Below, in pieces: positions 34,507-45,024 of a stretch of 64,000 nt of DNA. This stretch comes from Fallopia convolvulus. Its lineage: Eukaryota; Streptophyta; Magnoliopsida; Caryophyllales; Polygonaceae. Position 1 is the stretch's first letter; the number at the start of each line of letters is the position of its first letter. Both the position numbers and the translations under genes were made by a program. Where the stretch lies: assembly GCA_964016875.1 (NCBI GenBank), contig OZ024730.1:33523795-33587794 (forward strand), in the 5' to 3' direction. A model generated the notes under the pieces. That model was not told the origin of the DNA, did not search any database, and worked only from the letters and a program-made list of their open reading frames with translations.

Positions 34507-35439
34507 GTCCGGAGATGCCTAGGATTCAGGATCTTCGTCCTCGTCCTCGTCCCAAGTGGCGATGTAGGCCTTCTTTCCTTGCTTTCGATCTTCAGTTCCC
34601 AGCGGGCACTTCTTTTGCAAAGTGTCCCTTTTTGTAGCACTTGTAGCATGTGACGTCCGAGAGGTCCTTTTCAGCAGGTCTTCTTTGGGAACTTTGTCCT
34701 TTCTGTGAGTTCCCATCCCCCTTTTTGATCTTTCCTTTCTAGAAAGATCGAAGAGCCCTTGTTACAAGTACTAGTTCCTCATCCTCTTCTACTTCAGATT
34801 CCTCATGTTGCTCTTACACTGACTTGAGCATTTTTTCAAGTTTGAGAGCAATTCCTTGGTGAGCCCTCGTGTGTACCTTGTCGTCTATCTTTCTCTTCTT
34901 ATATCCCACCAGCTTTCCAAAGACCTGGTGGAGCATGAGAGCTCTGTTTTCTGGGTTCTCCTTGAACATCGTTCTTTTAATTTTCCATTCTCCAGTCAAC
35001 CCATTGAAGAGTTGTTGAACCTTCATTTTTTCGGTGACTTCCTCTTTAGTAATCCAAAGGCCAGCCATCTTGGTGCAAAGTCCCTCGAAACGGGATTGCT
35101 AGCTATCAACTGACTCTCCCAATTCCATTTGGAAGTTGAAGAACTCCCTCCTTGCATTCATCTGAAGATCTTCTCGGAGGTCTGAGTTCCCAATATGCAT
35201 TTGTTGAATGGCTTCCCACACTTCCTTTGTTGTGTCCAGGTTTTCCACCCTGCCGCAGTCTTGCACCGTCATAGCATTCTTGAGGTATGTTGAAAGGGTT
35301 TCTCGGCCAACAAATAAATTTGTAAGTCAAGACCCCGCTGAGTACAGTGGAGTCAGGATCGTTCCACAGGAAGCAAGGTTGTTTGTCTATCAATCTAACA
35401 AAAATCAAACAAAAACAAATAAAACACTCACGCGCTGCC

Positions 35440-35533
35440 TCGTTAACGACGTTGTCAGGGTCGTTAACGAACCACCGAACACAAAATACTAAACTAACGA
35501 CCTAATTAAATTCTAATCAAAATTCGGTACCGA
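35440..35533. promoter_or_regulatory. TCGTTAACGA pair plus TCGGTACCGA palindrome
   Basis: TCGTTAACGA at 35440 and 35461 (21 bp apart), then TCGGTACCGA at 35524, 63 bp (three units) after the second. Confidence 0.7.
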
Positions 35534-36469
35534 GGCAATTACTCAGCAACGAAGATTTACCAGAAATAATTCAAATAAAACAAAAATCTAGGACAAGGGA
35601 CACTACAACATAGCCAAGCATAAGAATTCGTAAGAAGAAAAGATCATGCCTTTAAACAGATAGAGTCATCAACTTTCGTTGACTTAGCAAGTAAATTAAT
35701 CCACTCTCGCATCCTAATTCACTTAATTGCTTGTTTTAGATCTAAAGCTTGAAACTTTCGTTTTCAAACAATATCAACCTTCAAGTTAGTAACTTCCTCT
35801 TTCAACTCAATTAAAAACTCAAATTACCTCCACTTTCGTCTCGGTATTAAGCACAACAAACAATTCTTAATCAAAGATAAAAGGCATTCACAACTCAATC
35901 TTACTCATCAAACATGCTCAACTATGCCGGGCTTAACCCCGATCCTAGAAAAAGAAACTACTCACTAATCATAACTAAGAAACTAAAAATTTTAATAAAA
36001 AGAAACATTGAAAACAAAATTCAGACTCAAATTAATAAGAAAAATATCGTCTTATATAGATTCAGAAGAAACCGAAAAACATAAAAATACCGAACCACAA
36101 TCACGACCAACGACCACCCGGCGACTGTCGTCTACCGAGCCTCGGCGGTCCGCTTCCGATCCGATCTCTCTCTCTCCTTCGGCCTTCAAAAATCTCCCCT
36201 CAAATTCCGCCCTCCCTTCTATGCTAGATAGAAGGGTATATATACTAAAAAACTAAAAGCTAAAAGGGCTAAAAGATATAAACTTTCCTAAAAAGATAGA
36301 AACAATCCCTAAAAGATAGAAATAAAATCTAAAAAGATATTAAGACCTAAAATACATATTCTAACAACTCCAAAAGATTCTAAAAAGATACTCAACCGAT
36401 ACGGAAATAAATTCCCGCTCAGGATCGGTGAATCATAAAATAATACTCGATATCTTTCTTTTCGTGAAC

Positions 36470-36501
36470 TCGTTAACGAACCCTCACAGCCTCGTTAACG
36501 A
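36470..36501. promoter_or_regulatory. Second TCGTTAACGA pair in the solo LTR
   Basis: Perfect copies at 36470-36479 and 36492-36501, starts 22 bp apart. In element orientation this pair is in the promoter-side part of the LTR. Confidence 0.75.
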
Positions 36502-37082
36502 GCTTGGACTTTTGTTTTCTTCAACACTTCCTCTTGTACTCTCGAGCTCTGACTTCTTCAATCTTGCACTCCTCTGTCTTTCGCTGCAATGCTCCAAATT
36601 CAACTCCATTCAGCTCCTTTCCTCGCTAAAACCTACAAAATTCACAAAATAGCGTAGATTCCACTCTTTTCACAGAAATATGCAAAACTATCTAAAAACA
36701 CTCAAAACTAACCCTAAACTAAACAAAACTAAAGCTAATAAGCAAAGAAAACCTATCAAAAACTATACTAAAAATGCGAATATCAAGGTACTGGATGGCT
36801 TTGAAGTTGGCCTCCATGCACTTGTACTCATCCGGTTCCCATTTTGAGAGGTCATTCTCAATCGCTGGATCAATTTTGAAGTTCCCTTTCTCTATAACGC
36901 ACCAAGCCTGGTAGTCCTGGCTGCGCATCCAGTTCTTCATATCGCGTTGCCATACTTCAAATCTACCAGTGATGAGCCTTGGTGGCTTTCTGTTTTTGTA
37001 AACGACTTGGGTGAGTTCGTGAGCCATTTTTGAAACCTATGATGCTAACACAAATCTAGAGCAACCTTGCTCTGATAGCAAT

Positions 37083-38139
37083 TGTTGGATCGTAACCGGT
37101 TAGCTAGAGCTTGGGAACTGGCTGTTAAGCTATTCCCAAGACAGCGGAAGAAATAATATCGCAAGTATTATCAAGACAGAAAGAACACAATCCCTTATAG
37201 AGGAACCCCACTACAACCAACTAGTTGTATGGGTAAACCTCTACCTCCACTTGGAGGATTTTGAATGAGCTACTTATATTAGTGATTTGTTCCTTAGTTA
37301 CAAACAACCAGATACAAACTTCTCTGTTCCTATGAGTTCTACCTAACTCTAGCAACACTAATGTATCTTCTCAACTGGATTGCTAAGCGAACAACAACAA
37401 CTAAATAAGTAACTCAAACCTTACACCGAATCGCAGTTCCCTTGCTCTAGGGAACTTGGCTTCACCGTTGTCGAGATCAGACACTCGCCGCCGGGGACTT
37501 CTCTCCTTCTTTCTCTTTCTCTGTTGTGGGTATTTGTGAATTCTGGGAGAAGTACTCAATCCGAGTACTATTCATTTGGCTTTATACTCAAGTGTACTTG
37601 CGCTTCAATCGCATCTTTCATTTGTGTCCAAAATGCCCTTTGCTTGATGCCCAAGTTGTACTTTCTTCACATGTGACTTCGATTTGAACTAGGTCAAATT
37701 CTTGAAACAATCGGACCGTTGGATCACTCGTGACAGTCTGCTCCTCAGACTGTGCTTTCATCCTGTCCAAGACAAGATCCCGTGATATGCGCTGACCGGT
37801 CCTTGTCTTCACATGTGAGTTCCCATGTCGTGGGAACTGTCCTCTTCAGAGTTCCTTTGGGAGAAACTCTTCATCGTGTAAGCTTGTGTTCTCTGATCAT
37901 TCCTGTGAGTTCCCATTGCATGGGATCTTTCCTCTTCAGAGTTCCCTTGATGGGAACTCCTTATTGTAAGCTTCTGTGATCTTTGGTCATTCATGGGAGT
38001 TCTTTTCTTAACCTGTGTTCCTTAGAAATACTTGATCAAAGCATATTAGTTCCCTTATGGCGTTTGTCATTATCAAAACTCGGAGAAATGTATCGTTGTT
38101 CCGATGTTTAGAACCAGGGGTCCCAACATCGTCCCAACA
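37083..38139 (-). repeat. 5' LTR of the copia element
   Basis: Full-length 1057 bp LTR, TGTTGGATCG ... GTCCCAACA on the plus strand. Three spaced copies of a GAGTTCC(C/T)-type motif with GGGAACT lie between 37815 and 37960. Confidence 0.88.
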
Positions 38140-38144
38140 ATGTA

Positions 38145-38769
38145 CTCACAAATGGCAAGTTTCACGCTAGGTTGGATTCCCATAACTTAGGTGGATACAA
38201 AATGAGTTTTACTCTTTTGTTTTGCTTAAAAGATGAGTTGTCCCTAGTCGGGACACATCAAAGTGAAATCATTCATCAAAATGGCAAAAGATGGAACCTC
38301 TTATGAATTTAAAACTAAGAAGAAGGGCCTAAAGACAAAATGGAAAGCTCCAATACGAAGAATGCTCCACAAGGGGCTTGTTGTGCCTGCGACAAGACAT
38401 GCCACTTCAAGATGATTGATGCTCCTTCTGGTCTAAGAAGTTCCCAAGACTCCCTCCCTCATTTCCAACATAAAATAGATGCATAGAATCCTCAAATTGC
38501 CACCTTGTTGCCTAAACATATACAATCACTTGACCAACAAGAGACATAGGGAAAAGCTATGGATCAACAAACTTACTCGAGCACTTACTAAATAAGTATC
38601 TAAAGAAACTCATTAGCGGTAGCAATGGACTCACGAACTATGATCTCAAGGAAAGGGAAGGCCATTAGCTTCTTATCCACCGAAGAAAGTGTGGTCTCCT
38701 TTGAAATGAAGTTCGAAGAGCAACAAAAAGCATTAACTGAAAAAAACAATACTAGAGTACAACAAAGTA
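38145..38769. other. Repeat-derived sequence right of the copia element
   Basis: 38380-38415 reads like a decayed CCHC knuckle (CDKTCHFK), suggesting the older copia relic continues here. 38625-38769 opens a frame (MDSRTMISRKG, FEEQQKALTEKN) that is cut by the next gypsy element. I do not recognise it. Confidence 0.4.
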
Positions 38770-39178
38770 TGATACGGGAGAAATATCGAGTACGAGACCA
38801 TCACGAGTTCGTCGTCGTCCAAGACGATATGAGGATTAGTTTCTATATATATATATATATTAGTATTTTACAATTTTTTACAATAGTCATTTATAATTTC
38901 AGCATTATATTCAATTTATGTAATTTTTATAAACTAGAGCCTTGCTCTCTTCTCGGGTTTTCTTTACGGTTCTTTCCCGGGACACCTTTTTTGAACCGTT
39001 AGGGCTTAGGTATAAATTCTCTTGGTTTTCGTTCTCATAATTTATCCAAGAAATAGTTTGCCCTAATTTCTTTAGTTTTCTCTTTTACTGTTATCCCAAG
39101 TCGGAGTCCACATCGGATTAGGCTCAACCCCCTTGACCAACAAAGGTTCGATACGCGGTCCACACCGGGCTCGTATTA
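38770..39178 (+). repeat. 5' LTR of the compact gypsy
   Basis: Starts TGATACGGGAG and ends CTCGTATTA; the 3' copy ends CTCGTATCA, so the terminal CA has mutated here. TATAAATTCTC near 39011 is TATA-like. Confidence 0.9.
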
Positions 39179-39203
39179 TCTGGTGCTTTCACATCGAACC
39201 ACC

Positions 39204-39649
39204 ATGACGACACCGACAGATGACACCGCCGCCCAAACGTCCGCCACCACGCCGGATCTTCGCGACTTGATGCTCCAACTTACCGATCAGATCCAGACGC
39301 TTCGGTGTGATCTTGATCTACAGAAATCGTCTACTGACAGTTTGCGGGAATTGATACAGTGTCGGCCAAATCCTAGTGCGCCCCTCGCCGCCGCGCCAAT
39401 CACCATGAACCAGCCTTCGCAGCCGTTCGCGAGTTGGCCGCCCCCGTAACCAAACCCTAATTTTGCGCCTCCGTCCTCCGCGGGTTGGCCACCACCGTCC
39501 GCTGGCCCTAGCGAGAATCTGCCGCCGTTTACAGGCTGGTCTCCGCCGATCACACAGCCTGGCGTCGCTGCGTTCCCTTTCGCCGGTGGGACTTCCCCGA
39601 CCACGATCATAACCTTGCCGAACCGAGTAAACCATGGAGCTGGTGCGAT
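39204..39649 (+). pseudogene. Truncated gag of the compact gypsy
   Basis: The ATG at 39204 opens MTTPTDDTAAQTS, then a short helical stretch (LRDLMLQLTDQIQTLRCDL), then a Pro-rich linker (SAGWPPPSAGP) as in chromovirus gag N-termini. A stop is at 39448-39450, after which the Pro-rich frame continues. No capsid core or CCHC knuckle is present. Near 39640 it joins RT C-terminal sequence directly. Confidence 0.75.
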
Positions 39650-40280
39650 GGACGATCCAAGCAAGTTCTTTGCGATGGCCGATTGGCCTACACCGAGATC
39701 CGTTAAACATTTGCGTGGATTTCTGGGATTGACAAGTTATTATCAGAAGTTTATTCGCCATTATGGGTTGCTCGCCGCTCATTTAACTGATTTATTGCAG
39801 AAAGATAAGTTCGAGTGGTCCGCATCCGTTGAGTCAGCATTTTAGCGTTTGAAATCCACTATGATGCAACCGCCTATTCTTCAGCTCCCTAATTTTTCAA
39901 AACAGTTTATAGTGGAGATGGATGCATCGGATGAAGGGGTCGGTGCTATACTCTTACAAGATGATAGACCTCTCTCATTTTTCAGTAAGAAGCTGGGCAT
40001 TCGTCGGCGCGGGTCTTCTGCATATCATAGAGAATTATTTGCCATCGTTTTCGCCGTTCTGAAATGGCACCAGTATTTGTTAGGACAGGAGTTTGTGATT
40101 CGCAGTGATCAGAAGAGTCTAAAGGAACTTCTGACTCAGGTAATTCAGACATCTAATCAACAATTCTTCATTTCTAAGCTCATGGGCTACAAATTTCGCA
40201 TCGAGTACAAATCAGGTGCCAGTAATCGCGTCACTGACGCGTTGTCTCGCTGCATGATTGATGATGAGGCGATTCTGTAG
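39650..40280 (+). pseudogene. RT C-terminus and RNase H of the compact gypsy
   Basis: The junction runs into DWPTPRSVKHLRGFLGLTSYY, the end of the RT domain, then a stop at 39843. RNase H at 39849-40280 keeps FIVEMDASDEGVGAIL, the YHRELFAIVFAVLKWH helix, IRSDQKSLKEL and NRVTDALSR. The RT palm with its YxDD-type site is absent, so RNase H survives without polymerase. Confidence 0.88.
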
Positions 40281-41760
40281 TAATTTCTGTCATTTGCGGC
40301 TCCACTGCACGACATACTTCAACGACTCCATGCCGAAAATTCTGCATTAGATGATTTGAAGACGTGGCATGGAGCAGCTACTGTCGGCACACTCGATGTG
40401 CCTTTCCGGGTGCATGACGACATTCTGTATTCGGGACATCGCTTAGTGGTAGGCGCTGCTTCCCCGCTTAAGGCTGATATCTTAACTAAGTTTCACTCAT
40501 CGCCCAGCGCTGCCATCCGGGCGTTGACTGCACTTTTCGTCGAGTAGCGGAAGTATTCTATTGGAAAGGTATGCGATCTGATGTTAAACGTTTTGTTGAT
40601 TCTTGTTTGATCTGTCAGTCGACTAAGTACAATACCGCAAAACCTACCGGCTTAATTCAGCCTTTACCCGTCCCTCAACAAGTTTGGGACGATGTCTCTA
40701 TGGATTTCATTACGGGGTTACCTCCACCCGAGGCCATACTACGATTCTAGTTGTGGTCGACAGATTATCTAAGTACGCCCATTTTGGCGCACAGGGACCC
40801 TCTTTTGACGCACCACGGGTAACATCGTTGTTCATTGACTTGGTCGTCAAACTCCATGGAAGTCCGGCTACTATTGTGTCCGACAAGGACCCCATTTTTC
40901 GCAGCACATTTTGGTCAGAATTGCATCGCTTGAGCGGTACTAAACTTCATCATAGCACGGCATACCACCCGCAATCAGACGGTCAGACGGAAGTAAAAAA
41001 CCGTAGTTTGGAGCAGTATCTGCGCGCCTTTACACAGGGGCGGCCGCGTCGTTGGTTTGATTTCTTACCGTGGGCTGAACTGGCCTTAAATTCTATGTAT
41101 CATAGGGCCTCGACATGTCTCCATTCAAAGCTTTGTACGGGCGGGAAGCGCCACCGATTGCACGGGTGACTATTCCGGCCGGACCACTGACCCGGCATCG
41201 GAAGCCCTGCGCGATAGGGAACAAGTTTTGGACCTCATCAGACTTAATTTGTCCAAAATGCAGCAGCGTATGGTTGTGTAGGCAAACAAACACAGAAAGG
41301 ACGTCGAATTTCAGGTGGGGGACCGAGTCTTGTTAAAATTGCAACCTTATCGTCAACATTCGGTCAGTCGTCCTCTCTCCGCTAAACTAGCTCGGCGTTT
41401 TTATGGACCATTTACTATTATTGAGCGTATTGGACCGCTCGCATACCGCTTAGAACTCCCGGCTACAACACGTATACACAATGTGTTTCACGTCTCATTG
41501 CTTCGGCCATTCATTCCGGATGGTTCTCCGATTGTGCCAGCTTCATGCGGAATTTTTGTATGACCGGCCGATCTCTCGACCCCTGCGTGCCACAGACGAG
41601 GGTGAGGTCATTGTGGATGGCAATTCGAGAGTCGAGTGGCTGATTGAGTGGGCAGATGGAACGCCTGACAATGCCACGTGGGAACCCGTTGACGTGATTT
41701 CCCGATCATTTCCAGATTTATGGCTTGAGGACAAGCCGATGCTCATCGGGGAAGAGAATG
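40281..41760 (+). pseudogene. Integrase and chromodomain of the compact gypsy
   Basis: A zinc-finger remnant (CLICQSTKY) lies near 40605. The core reads VWDDVSMDFITGLP, VVVDRLSKYAHF, IVSDKDPIF and YHPQSDGQTE, so D, D and E positions are present. VGDRVLLKLQPYRQHSV and ARRFYGPFTIIERIG form the C-terminal region at 41315-41563. The chromodomain at 41575-41730 has VEWLIEWADGTPDNATWEPV with the aromatic cage. Frameshifts near 40545, 40735, 41100 and 41550 break it. Confidence 0.9.
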
Positions 41761-42145
41761 ATACGGGAGAAATATCGAGTACGAGACCATCACGAGTTCG
41801 TCGTCGTCCAAGACGATATGAGGATTTGTTTCTATATATTTATATTAGTATTTTACAATTTTTTAGAATAGTCATTTATAATTTCAGCATTATATTCAAT
41901 TTATGTAATTTTTATAAACTAGAACCTTGTTGTCTTCTCGGGTTTTCTTTACGGTTCTTTCCCGGGACGTCTTTTTTGAACCGTTAGGGCTTAGGTATAA
42001 ATACTCTTGGTTCTTTACGGTTCTTTGCCCTAGTTTCCTTAGTTTTCTCTTTTATTGTTATCCTGAGTCGGAGTCCACATCGGATTAGGCTCAACCCCCT
42101 TAACCAACAAGGGTTCGATACGCGGTCTACACCGGGCTCGTATCA
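41759..42145 (+). repeat. 3' LTR of the compact gypsy
   Basis: Same ends as 38770-39178. By eye the two differ at roughly 15 substitutions plus several indels (one of about 25 bp near 42015), suggesting a moderately recent insertion. Confidence 0.92.
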
Positions 42146-42150
42146 AAGTA

Positions 42151-43600
42151 AGAGATCTCAATTGCACATTACTAAGTAATATGACACCTAGGAACCCTAA
42201 AAATCTAACAGAAAATGCCAAACCAGAATTGAACACCGAAAGATATAGCTTCCAACTTTTAAGAGGAGGTCCAAACAATTCAAATTGGAATTACAAAACA
42301 AAGAGAACACATGTTTAAAATGAACAATGAAATCAAAGGAGCGCTAAAAAGAAATTTATAGCTCAAGGCTATCCTACAACAATTATCACAACAAAGACAA
42401 CATTGTAAAGACCAACCTAGTTTACCTGCACCGTACCTTTACTTCCTAATCCAAAAAGCTCTTAATCAAGTTAACCATTGAGTTCCGATCCTCTGAAGGG
42501 CAACCAAGTGTAAATGCACCTTCTCTCCCTAATTGAGTAACCGCTTAAGCAAGGAAATTAAATAATGAGACTTAGCTAACGTCATGTTCTAAATAACAAA
42601 AAATATGATGTTAAGGATACAAAGTAATACTTAAGTTCAACATTGTAGTCAAATTCAGTTGAAGAGATACATCATCTGCTATTAATTTTTAATAGGAAAA
42701 GCAGAGAGCAATGCTAGAATAAATAAGAACCACAATAATATAATGCATGGTGATAAAAATCACCTAACTACTACAAGAATAATATGTATTAACCAAATTC
42801 AAAATAGTAAGACCATGAAGCAAGTGTTGGTGTAGCAGGCGCACTTGGAAAGAAAAATTGCAAATACTAAGCAGAATGCAAAGCAGGTGCAATACGTTAC
42901 GCGGAAAAATGGCCTTCATTATTTATATGTAGCTAATTTGGTTCTTCCCCTTTGTGTGAGCAAATAGATTGGTTGTGTTCTTGCTTTTGGAGAGCACAAA
43001 CTAAAATTTTGCGTGTAACATAAAATCACAACAAAATGGTATGTATTAACCAAATTTGAAATAATAAGACCATGTATGGCACCAACTTACAAGAGTTTCA
43101 AACAAATTGGAATTACAAAACAAGGAGAATACGTGAAAAAATCGAACAATGCAATCTAAGGAGATAGAGAAATAAATTTATAGGAAAAACAAAGGGAAAG
43201 GTTATAAAATTTACATTCACAATAATGGAATGCAAGATACCAAATAATATGCTTTGTATGAGAATAAAGCATCACTACGATTGTCCATTGGGTTAATAGA
43301 AGTGACTCACCCTAAATAGGGATAATATCCAATTTGTATAAATCGGACCAAAAAAAAATATGATTGTCAAATACCACACAACAGTCAAATTGTATGTTCA
43401 CTAAACACCTAAAAGTTTGAGGCCGGGAGAAAAAACGTTATGTAGCTATCGAATCTAATCGTAATTTTGTATTTTGTTAAACCAATGTCTTAAGTTAAAT
43501 AGTCTAAAGCACACTAATAAGGTAAGCACACTAATAATCAAGTAAGGATTCTCCTTAAGCTGAAGAGCTTACTATATTGTAAGGCATATAAAGAACACGC
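42151..43600. other. AT-rich sequence without genes
   Basis: The first ~150 bp continue the target frame cut at 38769. The rest has no ORF or recognisable element. AACCAAATT(C/T)(A/G)AAATA(A/G)TAAGACCATG occurs near 42792 and 43047, a small direct repeat. Confidence 0.5.
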
Positions 43601-43661
43601 TAGCGCACGCACTAGGGTTTGCTAGTTTTCTTTGGGGTTTTCCGACCGTGCTTTGCTTCTG

Positions 43662-44935
43662 ATGGGCGGAGAGCCCCCTGATATGGCGTCATCTCCAACT
43701 GAAAATCCAGGGAATACTCCGTCGGGAATGCAAGTGGACAATGGTCCACTGGCGGCGGACACTAGCGAAAAATCAGTGCCCTAGAGATCTTGGAAAGACA
43801 TGATAGTGGGTGAGAATGGCGAAAGACGTCTTGCTCTGGCAGACACTTTCTTGGAAGGGAAGATGGCTTTAACTTTCCTGGAAGGGGAAGATGGAGATCC
43901 GGTTTTTGTCATTGAACAGGAAGTTTTGCATACTTTGGCAGAAGTCTGGAAATATTCACATTCTTTAATTGTGAAACCACTTAGGACTATAATTCCCCAT
44001 GCGGTGATGGAACGAAAACTGAAAGAATTGTGGAAACCAGGAGGCAAAATCTTTGTTGCGGACCTGCCAAATGGTTACTACGTTATTAGGTTTGATGCTA
44101 AGGTGACTATATGAAGGCTCTAACAAGGGGTCGTTGGATGATGTTTGGCCATTATTTGATTTTCAAGTAATGGACACCGACATTTAATCCTTTCACGGAT
44201 GTTATTACAACTACGCCGACTTGGATTCGAATTTCGGGGTTACCAATGATCCTTTATGAAGAGACAATTATTTTCCGTTTGGCAATTGGTATTGGCCGTC
44301 CTATCAAAGTGGACCAAAAAACAATGTTTTCCAACAGATGTCGATTTGCTAGAGTTTGTGTAGAAGTTGACATCACAAAACCTTTAAAAGGCTCGGTTAC
44401 TATCAATTTAGCCGCTTCCACGTTGAGTATGAAGGGCTTCATTTAATTTGTACCCATTGTAGGAAGTATGGTCATATTATTCAAAAATGTCTTTTAACAG
44501 CTGGTGAGATGTCTCAAGGGGCTGCAGTTACACCCCAAGCTACGATGGCGTTTGCCTCTCAACCGCCAAAGCAAGGTCCGACCGACGGTGAACCTAAGCA
44601 AGGTCCGGCTGACTGTTGTTCAGCGTCGCTGGAGTAACTCTAAGGGAAAGTCTCCTACTAGTGTGAACGTTGCTCCAAATAATTAGGGAAAGAATCGGTT
44701 TGCTATTTTGGAAGAGGATTCTGCGAAAAAGATAGCGAGCTCTTCGGGGAAACAAAATAATATTGAGAAAGGAAAGCAAATAGTGTTCTCTACTGAGGGG
44801 CCCAAGGGGAAGATTACAGCTCCAAGTAAATCTAATCCTAACAAAAATAAACTGGTTTCCAACATGAATGTCACAACTATGAATAAAACTCCATCTACTG
44901 CGTCTACGTCGAGTAATAAGGCTAGAAAGAATTAG
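43662..44935 (+). pseudogene. LINE B ORF1 (DUF4283 plus CCHC)
   Basis: The ATG at 43662 opens MGGEPPDMASSPTENPG; a TAG follows at 43782. The DUF4283-like part reads LRTIIPHAVMERKLKELWKP then FVADLPNGYYVIRF, and WIRISGLPMILYEE. A zinc knuckle CTHCRKYGHIIQKC is at about 44448-44491 in a shifted frame. A Ser/Lys/Asn-rich tail follows. In plant LINEs this protein binds the RNA. Confidence 0.85.
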
Positions 44936-45024
44936 AGGAAAAATCGGACAAGTTTGGGCCTAGTCCATCGTGAAGTTGGAACGAGGTTGGGCCTATTTCA
45001 ATTTGGGCCAAAAGATAATATTGC

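Larger units (their letters stand above)
35288..36785 (-). repeat. Athila-type solo LTR, minus orientation, TSD AGGTA
   Basis: It runs from TGTTGAAAGG to GCGAATATCA on the plus strand, 1498 bp, flanked by perfect AGGTA (35283-35287 and 36786-36790). It is the reverse complement family member of 30415-31732. The ORF at 36008-36256 inside it is leader-like sequence, not a gene. Confidence 0.93.
34515..37027 (-). pseudogene. Copia gag N-terminal part, split by a solo LTR
   Basis: It starts at the ATG at 37027 (MAHELTQVVYKNRKPPR), just downstream of the primer site. The frame runs to the LTR insertion at 36786, resumes at 35282 (VENLDTTKEVWEAI), and continues through LMLHQVFGKLVGYK to the first knuckle near 34640. 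Stops lie near 35100, 34815 and 34740. Removing the LTR and one AGGTA copy restores continuity of the coding sequence. Confidence 0.85.
32092..38139 (-). mobile_element. Ty1/copia element, internally deleted, TSD ATGTA
   Basis: The LTR at the right (37083-38139) is the element's 5' LTR; a truncated copy (32092 to ~32412) is at the left. Perfect ATGTA flanks both outer ends (32087-32091 and 38140-38144). Next to the 5' LTR the minus strand reads TTGCTATCAGAGCAAGG, close to the initiator-Met tRNA primer site TGGTATCAGAGC. Gag, protease and integrase follow on the minus strand; RT and RNase H are absent. A solo LTR (35288-36785) lies inside gag. Confidence 0.93.
38770..42145 (+). mobile_element. 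Compact gypsy chromovirus, RT deleted, TSD AAGTA
   Basis: Two LTRs (38770-39178, 41759-42145) flank 2.6 kb of internal DNA, with AAGTA at both outer ends (38765-38769 and 42146-42150). TCTGGTGCTTTC after the 5' LTR is the primer-site region, and CGGGGAAGAG before the 3' LTR is the polypurine tract. Inside are a gag start, the very end of RT, RNase H, integrase and chromodomain. Most of gag, protease and the RT palm are missing, so it is non-autonomous. Confidence 0.93.
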
